The notes under the pieces are model-generated. The model saw nothing but the letters and a program-made list of their open reading frames with translations, did not search any database and was not told the origin of the DNA. DNA of 64,000 nt. Source: Bacteroidales bacterium (GTDB taxonomy: Bacteria; Bacteroidota; Bacteroidia; Bacteroidales; TTA-H9). Where the stretch lies: positions 21,630 through 85,629 of the forward strand of contig JAUSOY010000070.1 in NCBI GenBank assembly GCA_030656615.1. The letters are read 5' to 3'. A program made the translations under genes and the position numbers. Below, piece after piece: positions 57,352 to 63,999 of the stretch (its first letter is position 1; each line of letters starts with the position of its first letter).

Positions 57352-58491
57352 ATGAAGAAAGTTATTGTTTTAGGCTCAGGCCTTGTTGGGGCACCTCTGG
57401 CGAAAGATTTAGCCGCCTGTGGTATGTTTTCAGTCAGTGTGGCCGATGTGAGTCAAGCCTCGCTTGATAAGTTAGCTGGCATAAAAGAAATAAACTGTAT
57501 ACAGCAGGATTTGAGAGATTCTGAAAAGCTTTCTACGCTGATTCAATCCTATGATTATGTTGTTAATGCGGTCCCCGGATTTATGGGGTACGAAAGTCTG
57601 AAGACCATTATTCGCTGTAAAAAGAATTGCATCGATATCGCTTTTTTTGCCGAAGATGCCGGAACACTTCATGATCTAGCCGTTCAAAACGGGGTCTGTG
57701 TAATCACAGATATGGGCGTAGCACCAGGTATGAGTCATCTTTTAACCGGATTTGCTCATCATCAGCTGGATGAAACTCATAAAGTACGGATTTTTGTCGG
57801 TGGCTTGCCTCGCGAAAGAACCTGGCCATACGAATATAAAGCTGTTTTTTCGCCTTCCGATGTAATTGAAGAATATACTCGTCCTGCACGTTTGGTAGAA
57901 AACTCCAAGGTTGTCGAAAAAGTGGCACTCAGCGATTCGGAGTTCTTATATTTCCCAGGAGTCGGAACGCTGGAGGCATTTAACAGTGATGGATTGCGTA
58001 GCCTCGTTAAATCCATTAAGGCCGTGGATATGGCCGAAAAGACTTTACGCTATATCGGCCACATCGAAATTATGAAGATTCTGCGCGAGACCGGTTTTTT
58101 CGGTACCGAACCAATTGAAGTTAACGGACATTTGATTTCTCCACTCGATTTCACTTCAAAGTTGCTTTTTCCGAAATGGAAGCTCGAACCCGGTGAAATA
58201 GACATTACCGTGATGCGTATTCAGGTAGAGGGCATGAAAGACGGTCAGTTAAGCTCGTATCGATGGGATTTATACGACGAAGCCGACACGAAGAGCGGTG
58301 TTCATAGTATGGCACGTACAACGGGTTATGCAGCAACTTCAGCACTAAGAATGATGGAAAAAGGAATTTTTAATACAGCGGGTGTTTACTTCCCTGAAGT
58401 GGTTGGCGAACGCTCAGAATGTGTGGATTACATGCTGGCCGATCAGTCGGAAAGAGGCATTCATTATAGCTTCACGAAAGAAAAGTTTTAG
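57352..58491 (+). CDS. Saccharopine dehydrogenase-like/lysine 6-dehydrogenase-like enzyme
   Basis: The 379-residue protein has an NAD(P)-binding Rossmann start (VIVLGSGLVGAPLAKDLA), then DYVVNAVPGFMGYESLK and ITDMGVAPGMSHLLTGFA, typical of the saccharopine dehydrogenase family (Sacchrp_dh_NADP). Its size and pattern also fit lysine 6-dehydrogenase, so the exact reaction is unclear. The ATG at 57352 is used because the upstream frame (57319) has no family residues. It sits just before the tRNA gene. Confidence 0.82.
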   Translation: MKKVIVLGSGLVGAPLAKDLAACGMFSVSVADVSQASLDKLAGIKEINCIQQDLRDSEKLSTLIQSYDYVVNAVPGFMGYESLKTIIRCKKNCIDIAFFAEDAGTLHDLAVQNGVCVITDMGVAPGMSHLLTGFAHHQLDETHKVRIFVGGLPRERTWPYEYKAVFSPSDVIEEYTRPARLVENSKVVEKVALSDSEFLYFPGVGTLEAFNSDGLRSLVKSIKAVDMAEKTLRYIGHIEIMKILRETGFFGTEPIEVNGHLISPLDFTSKLLFPKWKLEPGEIDITVMRIQVEGMKDGQLSSYRWDLYDEADTKSGVHSMARTTGYAATSALRMMEKGIFNTAGVYFPEVVGERSECVDYMLADQSERGIHYSFTKEKF

Positions 58492-58507
58492 AAAAGTGAA
58501 GAAAGCA

Positions 58508-58538
58508 TTTGGGGTTTAGCAAAGAGTTTATAAATTTG
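58508..58538 (+). promoter_or_regulatory. Promoter of the tRNA-Met gene
   Basis: TTTG (58508-58511), a 19-base gap and TAAATTTG (58531-58538) end 12 bases before the first tRNA base. Confidence 0.8.
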
Positions 58539-58550
58539 CACTCCCATTGC

Positions 58551-58624
58551 GGCGGGGTAGCTCAGATGGTTAGAGCGTCGGATTCATAACCCGGAGGTCA
58601 CGAGTTCAACTCTCGTTCCCGCTA
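58551..58624 (+). tRNA. tRNA-Met (anticodon CAT)
   Basis: The 74-nt cloverleaf has acceptor GGCGGGG paired with TCCCGCT (G-U at both ends), D-arm GCTC/GAGC, anticodon loop TTCATAA and T-arm ACGAG/CTCGT. CCA is not encoded. One unusual point: position 31 (A) faces position 39 (C), an unpaired closing base of the anticodon stem, where close relatives are expected to have an A-U pair. Anticodon CAT could also be tRNA-Ile2 (lysidine-modified), but the sequence looks like elongator tRNA-Met. Confidence 0.9.
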
Positions 58625-58629
58625 CGATT

Positions 58630-58661
58630 AAAGCTCTCTTGTTCAAAGCAAGAGGGCTTTT
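58630..58661 (+). terminator. Terminator-like hairpin after tRNA-Met
   Basis: AAAGCTCTCTTG pairs with CAAGAGGGCTTT (one G-U pair), loop TTCAAAG, followed by a short T/G stretch. Confidence 0.65.
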
Positions 58662-58688
58662 GATTTATAGTGAACCAGGAAATAGCAT

Positions 58689-58755
58689 CGAACTCCTATC
58701 CGTCAGCTGACGGACACGAGTTCAACTTCTCCCGATAGCTATAGTGACCCGCTAC
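58689..58755 (+). repeat. Degenerate copy of the tRNA-Met 3' half, carrying two inserted palindromes
   Basis: The segment CACGAGTTCAACT (58715-58727) is an exact repeat of tRNA bases 58599-58611, and CCCGCTAC (58748-58755) repeats the tRNA 3' end (58618-58625). Preceding bases (from 58689) follow the anticodon arm loosely. Between these parts lie a perfect 16-bp palindrome (58699-58714, TCCGTCAGCTGACGGA) and CCCGATAGCTATAGTG (58731-58746), an imperfect one. It may be an old att duplication of an integrating element, later invaded by small palindromes. Confidence 0.7.
58699..58714. repeat. Perfect 16-bp palindrome centred on AGCT
   Basis: TCCGTCAGCTGACGGA equals its own reverse complement. 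The neighbouring CCCGATAGCTATAGTG (58731-58746) is also centred on AGCT and imperfectly palindromic, and TATCCGTCGGC at about 58830 looks like a half-site. They resemble small REP-like palindromes. Confidence 0.8.
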
Positions 58756-58944
58756 ATCTGAACTCTTTTGCATTCGTGTGAAAGAGTTTTTTTTATGACC
58801 AAAAGTATCAGAAAATTTTGTCGGATTCCTATCCGTCGGCTTCTACTACCAACATTTCGTTAAACTTTGTTGTTCACTTTGTCTGATTTAAATTGCCGTA
58901 TATGACATTATTTCGCTATGTGTGTAAACAGTTTATATTCTTAA

Positions 58945-59688
58945 TTAATGTCCATTGCATAGTGTTACTCGTGTCATAATGTGAATACATAAAAAATAGT
59001 GTGATACTTTCTTTAATGCTTGAGTTACATCGTATAAGACATTTACTGCTCTTTCAAAACCGTCAACAATTTCTTCGTTGTCATTTTTTAGCAATATAAA
59101 AACTCTTGCACCTTTTTTTTCTTTCTGTGAATCGGGATTGTTTGTAAAAATATCATGTAATCTTTCAAGGTCAAGACGCTGCATTGTATATTTCTTAGGG
59201 TCATGTGTTGTATTCTTAGTTACTGGATAACGAAAAAAGGAACTGTCTCTGTCATAACCTGTAATAAGAGGAAAGAACTTTGTAATAGTAGTTTCTTCTT
59301 GCCAATCACCTTTTGGTGCTAATTTGTCAAGGTCCTCCTTGTGTTTAAGAAGTAGTTCGTTTAACCAGTAGTTATATAGCTCGTCAATCCAATGACAATT
59401 GTATAGGTCTTTCCATTTACCACCTATTAAAATCTTTGGTTTTACAGTATCGAAAGGTTCATTGTCGTATGGTAGCTTTAATCTCTTGTGAAAAATCATG
59501 ATAAGTGATTTTAAGAATAATTCAATAGAATGACGATAAAGAAAGTTCATTGGCATTTCCACTTGCTGAAAAGTTTTTATCTGTTTCTTGTTGTCAAACA
59601 GTTGTTCTGCAGAGTGGTAATAAGCTTCTCCAGTGATACCGAACCCTAAGTCCAGATGTGTGTCTATACCTGTTAGTGAATATTGCAC
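58945..59688 (-). CDS. Uncharacterised protein, possible HEPN-like fold
   Basis: The 247-residue protein is mostly helical. The stretch NFLYRHSIELFLKSLIMIFH (about residues 48-67) resembles the N-terminal helix of HEPN-like proteins ('h.aiE..lKal.'), but the RNase motif R-x4-6-H is not evident. The first codon is GTG. No close family is recognised. It lies in the accessory island, the first gene after the tRNA scar, transcribed toward the tRNA. Confidence 0.55.
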   Translation of the reverse strand: MQYSLTGIDTHLDLGFGITGEAYYHSAEQLFDNKKQIKTFQQVEMPMNFLYRHSIELFLKSLIMIFHKRLKLPYDNEPFDTVKPKILIGGKWKDLYNCHWIDELYNYWLNELLLKHKEDLDKLAPKGDWQEETTITKFFPLITGYDRDSSFFRYPVTKNTTHDPKKYTMQRLDLERLHDIFTNNPDSQKEKKGARVFILLKNDNEEIVDGFERAVNVLYDVTQALKKVSHYFLCIHIMTRVTLCNGH

Positions 59689-59903
59689 TTTATTCTATTA
59701 TTATGTTAAAGTTGTTTTTTTAAAGTCAGTTTAGGTAATATACGGCCCCTAGCGGTTGGTGCTAAGGGTTATGGGCATTGCGTTCGGTTGGGTTTAGAAA
59801 CATAAAGCTATCAATATGCACTGAACTTGAATAGAAGTACAATGCTGCAAGTTTGCTCAGCCGCCCACCTGTTGCAAAACCTTTGTTACAGGCTGGCGTT
59901 CTG
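59689..59903. other. Spacer with cassette-like boundary motifs
   Basis: No gene. Positions 59864-59892 contain an imperfect hairpin, CCTGTTGCAAA and TTTGTTACAGG, just after the stop codon of the lipoprotein gene (minus strand: GCCTGTAACAAAGG). Positions about 59739-59776 hold another GC-richer block with GCTAAGGGTTATGGGC. Confidence 0.6.
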
Positions 59904-60737
59904 TTAGAAATTTGTTGACCCACCAAGTGCTTCGTAGGCATCTAAGATATTCTGAAGTCCTTGTTTTTCCTTTTCAGTTATTGTTCTGTCCTTATAATAT
60001 TGTTTTCCAATATGGCGCAGTTTTACAGTCTTAGATTTTATCACATCTTTCACAATGTTGTATAGTCTGTTGTCCATTGTAACATCATACCACTCCCAAA
60101 TGCCGCTAGAACCATGGTCAGTTTCTACTTCACCATAAGATGTTGAAATCGTATAGGAATCATTGTCAGTCTTAATTATATAACTTTGAATAAATAGCCA
60201 ATTGTCACCTGCATATTGTATTCTAAAGCGAAGCCAAGGCCTACCCGTTTTTTCCTTGCCCATATACAAATGAAAGCTCTTGTACCTGGTGTATTGAGGT
60301 GTCCCTTTATCGTAATACCAAGTAATATCGTTTATGTCGTCGTACCTAAATCTTAGTTTTTTTGTAGCGTTTGCAAGTCTTTCCTTTTCTGCCTTTTTGT
60401 TTTCCATTTTAGCTTTCTCATCAGCTATTTTTTGTACCATTATTCTGTTTTCGGCAATTGTAACAAGTTGCTTTGCTTCTGTTACATGATGCGATGTAGG
60501 ATATTTATCAAGCAAAGTTTGAAGTTCTGACTTTGCTTTATTGAAGTCTTCATTGTCCATACACACTTTAGCTTGAGAAAGCAGTTTGTCAGGTCCGAAT
60601 TTTAAATCATCAATTTCAATTTTTAGTTTTTCATTTTCGGCTTTTAGAATTTTATATTCATTTTGTGAAACTCTGCCACAGCCAATTAGACCTGTGAGAA
60701 GGATGCTTATTGTTAAAAGCTGCAATGTAATTTTCAT
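59904..60737 (-). CDS. Accessory lipoprotein with coiled coil and TPR-like helices
   Basis: The 277-residue protein has a lipoprotein signal (LLTGLIGC), a heptad-rich region (KILKAENEKLKIEIDDLKFG), TPR-like helices (KAKSELQTLLDKYPTS), then a basic region and a beta-rich tail with Trp/Tyr. No family is recognised. The reading frame continues upstream to 61049 through the degenerate repeat, so the ATG at 60735-60737 with a proper signal peptide is used. It lies in the accessory island. Confidence 0.6.
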   Translation of the reverse strand: MKITLQLLTISILLTGLIGCGRVSQNEYKILKAENEKLKIEIDDLKFGPDKLLSQAKVCMDNEDFNKAKSELQTLLDKYPTSHHVTEAKQLVTIAENRIMVQKIADEKAKMENKKAEKERLANATKKLRFRYDDINDITWYYDKGTPQYTRYKSFHLYMGKEKTGRPWLRFRIQYAGDNWLFIQSYIIKTDNDSYTISTSYGEVETDHGSSGIWEWYDVTMDNRLYNIVKDVIKSKTVKLRHIGKQYYKDRTITEKEKQGLQNILDAYEALGGSTNF

Positions 60738-61130
60738 ATTGGTCTGTTTAGTTTTCCGTATGCTCCTCAAATCGTTGAAATATTCACTAAAATCCCATCT
60801 ACTATTCAGAATCGTATGGATATGTACACCTACCAGTTCCGTCTCATATGAGAACGGTATCAAAGCTATGAAAAAATTGTTTTGAAAAAACCAGTTTTTA
60901 TTTAAAAAATTGCTCAGTTTCAGAAAATTGTACCGAGGTGAGAAAAAGGATAAAAATTCCTCAATAGATCTTCGCCCTATCAAATTACAAAGTGGCATCG
61001 GTATTGATTTCTGCAGCTTATTGGCTAGTCCCGGCATTTTTTTGTACAATACAAGGTTAACAGACCCACTGCAAGATTACCAGAAGTGGGGCAGATCAAG
61101 CAAAGTCTTGTCTATTAGCAAGTGTAATTT
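60738..61130. other. Spacer occupied by a degenerate repeat
   Basis: Most of this stretch (60837-61038) is a degenerate copy of sequence that recurs at 63730-63933. No gene is expected, although a frame of the lipoprotein gene crosses it. Confidence 0.65.
60837..61038. repeat. Left copy of ~200-bp direct repeat
   Basis: Roughly 90% identical by eye to 63730-63933. Both copies begin with TTCCGTCTCATATGAG, share TTTCAGAAAATTGTACCGAG and ATCTTCGCCCTATCAAATTAC, and end near GATTTCTGC. On the minus strand the right copy contains the tail of a reading frame; the left copy has a one-base deletion in it, so it is a decayed duplicate. Confidence 0.8.
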
Positions 61131-61568
61131 CTATTCAGGATTTTTGATTAAATTGATTGTGCCTTTTGGCATTATCCAAACTGATGCTATTGGTTTTCGT
61201 TCGTGAGCAATATCATTAGCCCTTTGAGCAGTAAGACTTGTAATATCAGGTGTTGCACTTCTGTCAATATAATAGAAGCTTGCAGTTACTTGACCTGGAG
61301 TATTCATTTGTTTTGAACCATGTTTTTTCAAAGCTTCAAAAATATCTTCTGAAATTGAATTTGCGTTTAAAGACTCTGATGATTCTACATAAAAAGTAAA
61401 ATATCTTAAATTGTTATCTCCTTTATAGTATCCGACTTGTTCAAAATTCAAGTTAACTCCAGATTCTGTTTTTTCTTCTTCACTTTCCCCGGAAGCTAAT
61501 GCAAAAACAATAAAAGCAGCTAATACTAAAAGTGAAACAAGATGTTTTAAATAATTTTTTCTTTTCAT
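61131..61568 (-). CDS. Small exported protein of unknown function
   Basis: The 145-residue protein has a clear signal peptide (residues 1-27, LVLAAFIVFALASG) and an acidic region after it (GESEEEKTESG), followed by an alpha/beta part with DITSLTAQRANDIAHERKP. No family is recognised. Its ATG overlaps the stop codon of the upstream gene (ATGA), placing it third in an operon after the HNH protein and a membrane protein. Confidence 0.65.
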   Translation of the reverse strand: MKRKNYLKHLVSLLVLAAFIVFALASGESEEEKTESGVNLNFEQVGYYKGDNNLRYFTFYVESSESLNANSISEDIFEALKKHGSKQMNTPGQVTASFYYIDRSATPDITSLTAQRANDIAHERKPIASVWIMPKGTINLIKNPE

Positions 61569-61975
61569 TTTTCTAGTCCTCTTACTTTAAATGTTAATAA
61601 AATTGGTAATATTGACGCTATTATCATAAATATTAAATCAATATAGTCGAATGTTCCGTTAATCATTTTTAGTTTCTGTAAAATTTCAAATAAAACTCCT
61701 GTCAAGAATGATATAATAATCCAGGCGATACAAGATTTTGTAAAATCAAAATCCCAAATTGTAACAATTAACAAAATCAGAGCAAACATCCACAAAGCAT
61801 CAGGCAGTGAATATACGAACCAATTTGGAAGAGAAGCACTTAAACAATAATCTTTAATTATCATCCCATGTATCAATTTGTTTATTATCAAGTTATCTCT
61901 AAATCCTAAATAAATTAGCAATCCAAAAATTAAGGACGAAATAATCATTGAATATGTTATTGTCTTAATTTTCAT
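61565..61975 (-). CDS. Small four-helix membrane protein
   Basis: The 136-residue protein has about four membrane segments (about 8-24, 49-70, 80-98, 112-130). The segment FEILQKLKMINGTFDYIDLIFM is weakly like VanZ-type proteins. Function unknown. It lies 12 bases after the HNH gene and overlaps the next gene, so the three form one unit. Confidence 0.65.
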   Translation of the reverse strand: MKIKTITYSMIISSLIFGLLIYLGFRDNLIINKLIHGMIIKDYCLSASLPNWFVYSLPDALWMFALILLIVTIWDFDFTKSCIAWIIISFLTGVLFEILQKLKMINGTFDYIDLIFMIIASILPILLTFKVRGLEK

Positions 61976-61987
61976 TATTATGCCTAG

Positions 61988-62920
61988 TTATCCAATTTTG
62001 TTCGATTTTTCACGATTACATTTTTCGCACGTAATCTGTATATTCCTATATGTATTGGAGCCCCCCTTTGAAAAAGGAATAATGTGGTCAAATTCAATTT
62101 TCTCTTGACTGCCACAGATTATACATTTTCCACCATCTCTATTCCATACCTGGTCAAGTACAATTTGTGGAATTTGTTCCCGTTGGTTCATTTCCGATTG
62201 ATTAATGCCAGGTATTAATCCTTCTTCAATTAATTCTGTTCTTACCAGCGTTTTGAGCTGTCTCATTCTTTCCTTTTTGTTTTTTTCAATTTCCCTTTCA
62301 ATAATCTCTTTCTTAAGAGTTTCTATTAAAAATGATTCTTCAGCAATTTTCTTTTCTTGCAAAAAGGCATTTACCCTAGATGTAATCAGTTCTTCATGTA
62401 ATGGTAAAATGTTTTCTTTAAAATGATTAAACTTCTCATCAACAACCAATCCACGCTTAAAAAAAACTTCAAGGTGATGTAAATCTGGAATTAAAACATC
62501 TCTTGCTTTAGAGCCTTCGAATGGCCCTATAATGCCTGCGGATTCAAGTTCGTCAATTAATCTCGATGCTCTGTTGTATCCTAATTTTAGTTTTCTTTGA
62601 AGTAAGGCTGTACTTCCTTCTTTTGCTGTCACTATAATTTCTGCAGCTTCTTCGAATAATAAATCGACGTCAGATGAGCAAAATTCAAATTTCGGTTCAG
62701 TGGATATTCTTTGATCAATTTCTTGTTTTATAAAATTTTGAATTTCATCATCAGACAAAACTATGTCTCTTTCCTTATCAATGAAATCAGAAGTATTATT
62801 GCTAGGAGAATCTCCGATACTGTTTTCATTGGATGTTTTCGAAAAATTTGAATTCTGATGAGTAACGATCCTTTCAAATCTCGTTTTAAAGTGTTTAAAT
62901 ATTATATTGAGTATTTTCAT
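61988..62920 (-). CDS. HNH endonuclease fused to FtsK gamma-type winged helix
   Basis: The 310-residue protein has two recognisable parts. Residues about 84-144 hold LFEEAAEIIVTAKEGSTALL, LKLGYNRASRLIDELESAG and GPFEGSKARDVLI, which match the FtsK gamma domain, the winged helix that reads KOPS sequences on the chromosome. Residues about 257-310 hold an HNH domain: CIICG (Cys266, Cys269), EFDHIIPFSKGGSNT (Asp278-His279), NIQITCEKCNREKSNK with CxxC. A charged helical linker (145-250) joins them. No translocase domain is present. The frame stays open to a TTG at 62992 but the ATG at 62918-62920 is preferred. First gene of a three-gene unit. Confidence 0.82.
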   Translation of the reverse strand: MKILNIIFKHFKTRFERIVTHQNSNFSKTSNENSIGDSPSNNTSDFIDKERDIVLSDDEIQNFIKQEIDQRISTEPKFEFCSSDVDLLFEEAAEIIVTAKEGSTALLQRKLKLGYNRASRLIDELESAGIIGPFEGSKARDVLIPDLHHLEVFFKRGLVVDEKFNHFKENILPLHEELITSRVNAFLQEKKIAEESFLIETLKKEIIEREIEKNKKERMRQLKTLVRTELIEEGLIPGINQSEMNQREQIPQIVLDQVWNRDGGKCIICGSQEKIEFDHIIPFSKGGSNTYRNIQITCEKCNREKSNKIG

Positions 62921-63083
62921 TTTTTCTTTTATTGATGTTTTTTTGCTTACGCACAATGTTTTCGTGCTTGTGTTAAGGTGTGTTTCCGACAAGTTGTCCC
63001 GTAGGGATAATATTTATTTTATTCAAAGTTCGTGTCAATGAAGCCGCACCCGCTTGCAAGCAAGCCCCTTGTTATACCTAGTG
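62921..63083. other. Spacer between HEPN and HNH genes with cassette-like motif
   Basis: No gene. On the minus strand, TAACAAGGGGCTTGCTTGC lies soon after the HEPN-gene stop codon, with an imperfect GCTTGCTTGCAAGC hairpin (63046-63060), and a further CACAAGCACG/CATTGTGCG inverted pattern before the HNH gene. Confidence 0.55.
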
Positions 63084-63644
63084 CTATTGTTTTTGTAATA
63101 AATCGCCTTCAAAAATGTCGAATATTAAGTCGTCAAACCAATTTTCAACAGAAAGTAAAAGTATAAGCTCGCGTCCATTTACAAATATGTCATTGCCTGT
63201 CTTTGGATGTGTCACTCGATTCCTTATTTTTATTGCATCTTTGAACAGGCAATATCTGTTATCGCTAATGTATTTATCTAATATTTCTTTCTTCTTATAA
63301 ATGTCACAATATGTCTTGAATGTAAACCTGACAAGATTTTCAAACCGATAATTCTTTTGTTTTGTTATACAAATTCCGGTGTCGTCTATATAAACTGAGC
63401 TCTCTTTTAAAACGAGTGCTTGTTCTGTTGTAAGATTAATTTCATTGTTCTTGTATCGATGTAATAGTATTTGTCTAATTCTGTAGGTCATACCCTCAAT
63501 CATGCTGAAAAGAGAACGTACAAAAACTCGATTATAATCGTTGCTTTTAGTCTTGTCGACTAATGTCGTCAATTTGACTAATTCATTATGGAAGTTGTTC
63601 CATATAAATAAGAAATCAGTGTCTGTGTTTTTATATATTGCCAT
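63084..63644 (-). CDS. Putative HEPN-type RNase
   Basis: The 186-residue protein is helical and ends with IKIRNRVTHPKTG, where Arg141 and His146 form the R-x4-H motif of HEPN RNases. No signal peptide or membrane segment is present. HEPN proteins of this size are often RNA-cleaving toxins or antiphage factors, frequently paired with an antitoxin; no obvious minimal nucleotidyltransferase antitoxin is adjacent. The TAG stop lies near a boundary motif (TAGCACTAGGTATAACAAGG). Confidence 0.68.
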   Translation of the reverse strand: MAIYKNTDTDFLFIWNNFHNELVKLTTLVDKTKSNDYNRVFVRSLFSMIEGMTYRIRQILLHRYKNNEINLTTEQALVLKESSVYIDDTGICITKQKNYRFENLVRFTFKTYCDIYKKKEILDKYISDNRYCLFKDAIKIRNRVTHPKTGNDIFVNGRELILLLSVENWFDDLIFDIFEGDLLQKQ

Positions 63645-63879
63645 TTATTAGCATTAGGTATTTCTCGTTAATATCTTCACCTTTATTCCGACTTTACCTC
63701 CAAAATGGAAGGTCATGTACATCTTTTGATTCCGTCTCATATGAGAACGGTATCAAAGCTATGAAAAAAGTCTTTTGAAAAAACAAGCATGTTATTAAAA
63801 AAACTGCTCAGTTTCAGAAAATTGTACCGAGGTGAGAAAAAGGATAAAAATTCCCTCAATGGATCTTCGCCCTATCAAA
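63645..63879. other. Spacer with right copy of the direct repeat
   Basis: It includes the AT-rich end of the HEPN 5' region and most of the right repeat copy (63730-63933), which extends into the partial gene at the window end. Confidence 0.6.
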
Positions 63880-63933
63880 TTACAAAGTGGCATCGGCATT
63901 GATTTCTGCCGGCTTATCGGCCAGCTTAGGCAT
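63730..63933. repeat. Right copy of ~200-bp direct repeat
   Basis: Partner of 60837-61038, same orientation. On the minus strand the first part of this copy is the 3' end of an intact reading frame (stop at 63880-63882), so the repeat looks like a gene tail plus its 3' flank duplicated to the left. Confidence 0.8.
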
Positions 63934-63999
63934 CATCTGATCCAGCACAGGCTTATTTTGTAACAGTAGAACGTTATCAAGATTCGTTGGCGGTATACG
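63880..63999 (-). CDS. Partial gene, C-terminal 39 residues only
   Basis: Read on the minus strand from the window edge to TAA (63880-63882), the frame encodes RIPPTNLDNVLLLQNKP, then VLDQMMPKLADKPAEINADATL. Too short to identify. A decayed copy of its last 15 or so codons is present in the left repeat (61000-61040) with a one-base deletion. Confidence 0.5.
   Translation of the reverse strand, partial: RIPPTNLDNVLLLQNKPVLDQMMPKLADKPAEINADATL

Larger units (their letters stand above)
58625..58944. other. Region after tRNA-Met with degenerate tRNA fragments
   Basis: No gene. It contains a terminator-like hairpin (58630-58661), a broken copy of the tRNA 3' half (58689-58755), and a further short match to the anticodon arm (58820-58842). 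It looks like an integration scar next to a tRNA, the usual starting point of a genomic island. Confidence 0.65.

Noticed and set aside
58689..58755. A second tRNA gene
   Set aside because: Only the 3' half is recognisable and it is split by palindromes; no acceptor 5' strand or D-arm is present.
59689..59903. Integron attC sites
   Set aside because: The hairpins lack the paired RYYYAAC and GTTRRRY core sites at the right spacing, and no integron integrase is visible; reported as a distinct boundary motif instead.
60738..61049. Upstream extension of the lipoprotein gene giving a 381-residue protein
   Set aside because: The extension runs through a degenerate repeat and would put the lipoprotein signal in the middle of the protein.
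62921..62992. 24-residue N-terminal extension of the HNH protein from a TTG codon
   Set aside because: It covers cassette-like spacer sequence and has no domain character; the ATG at 62920 is better.
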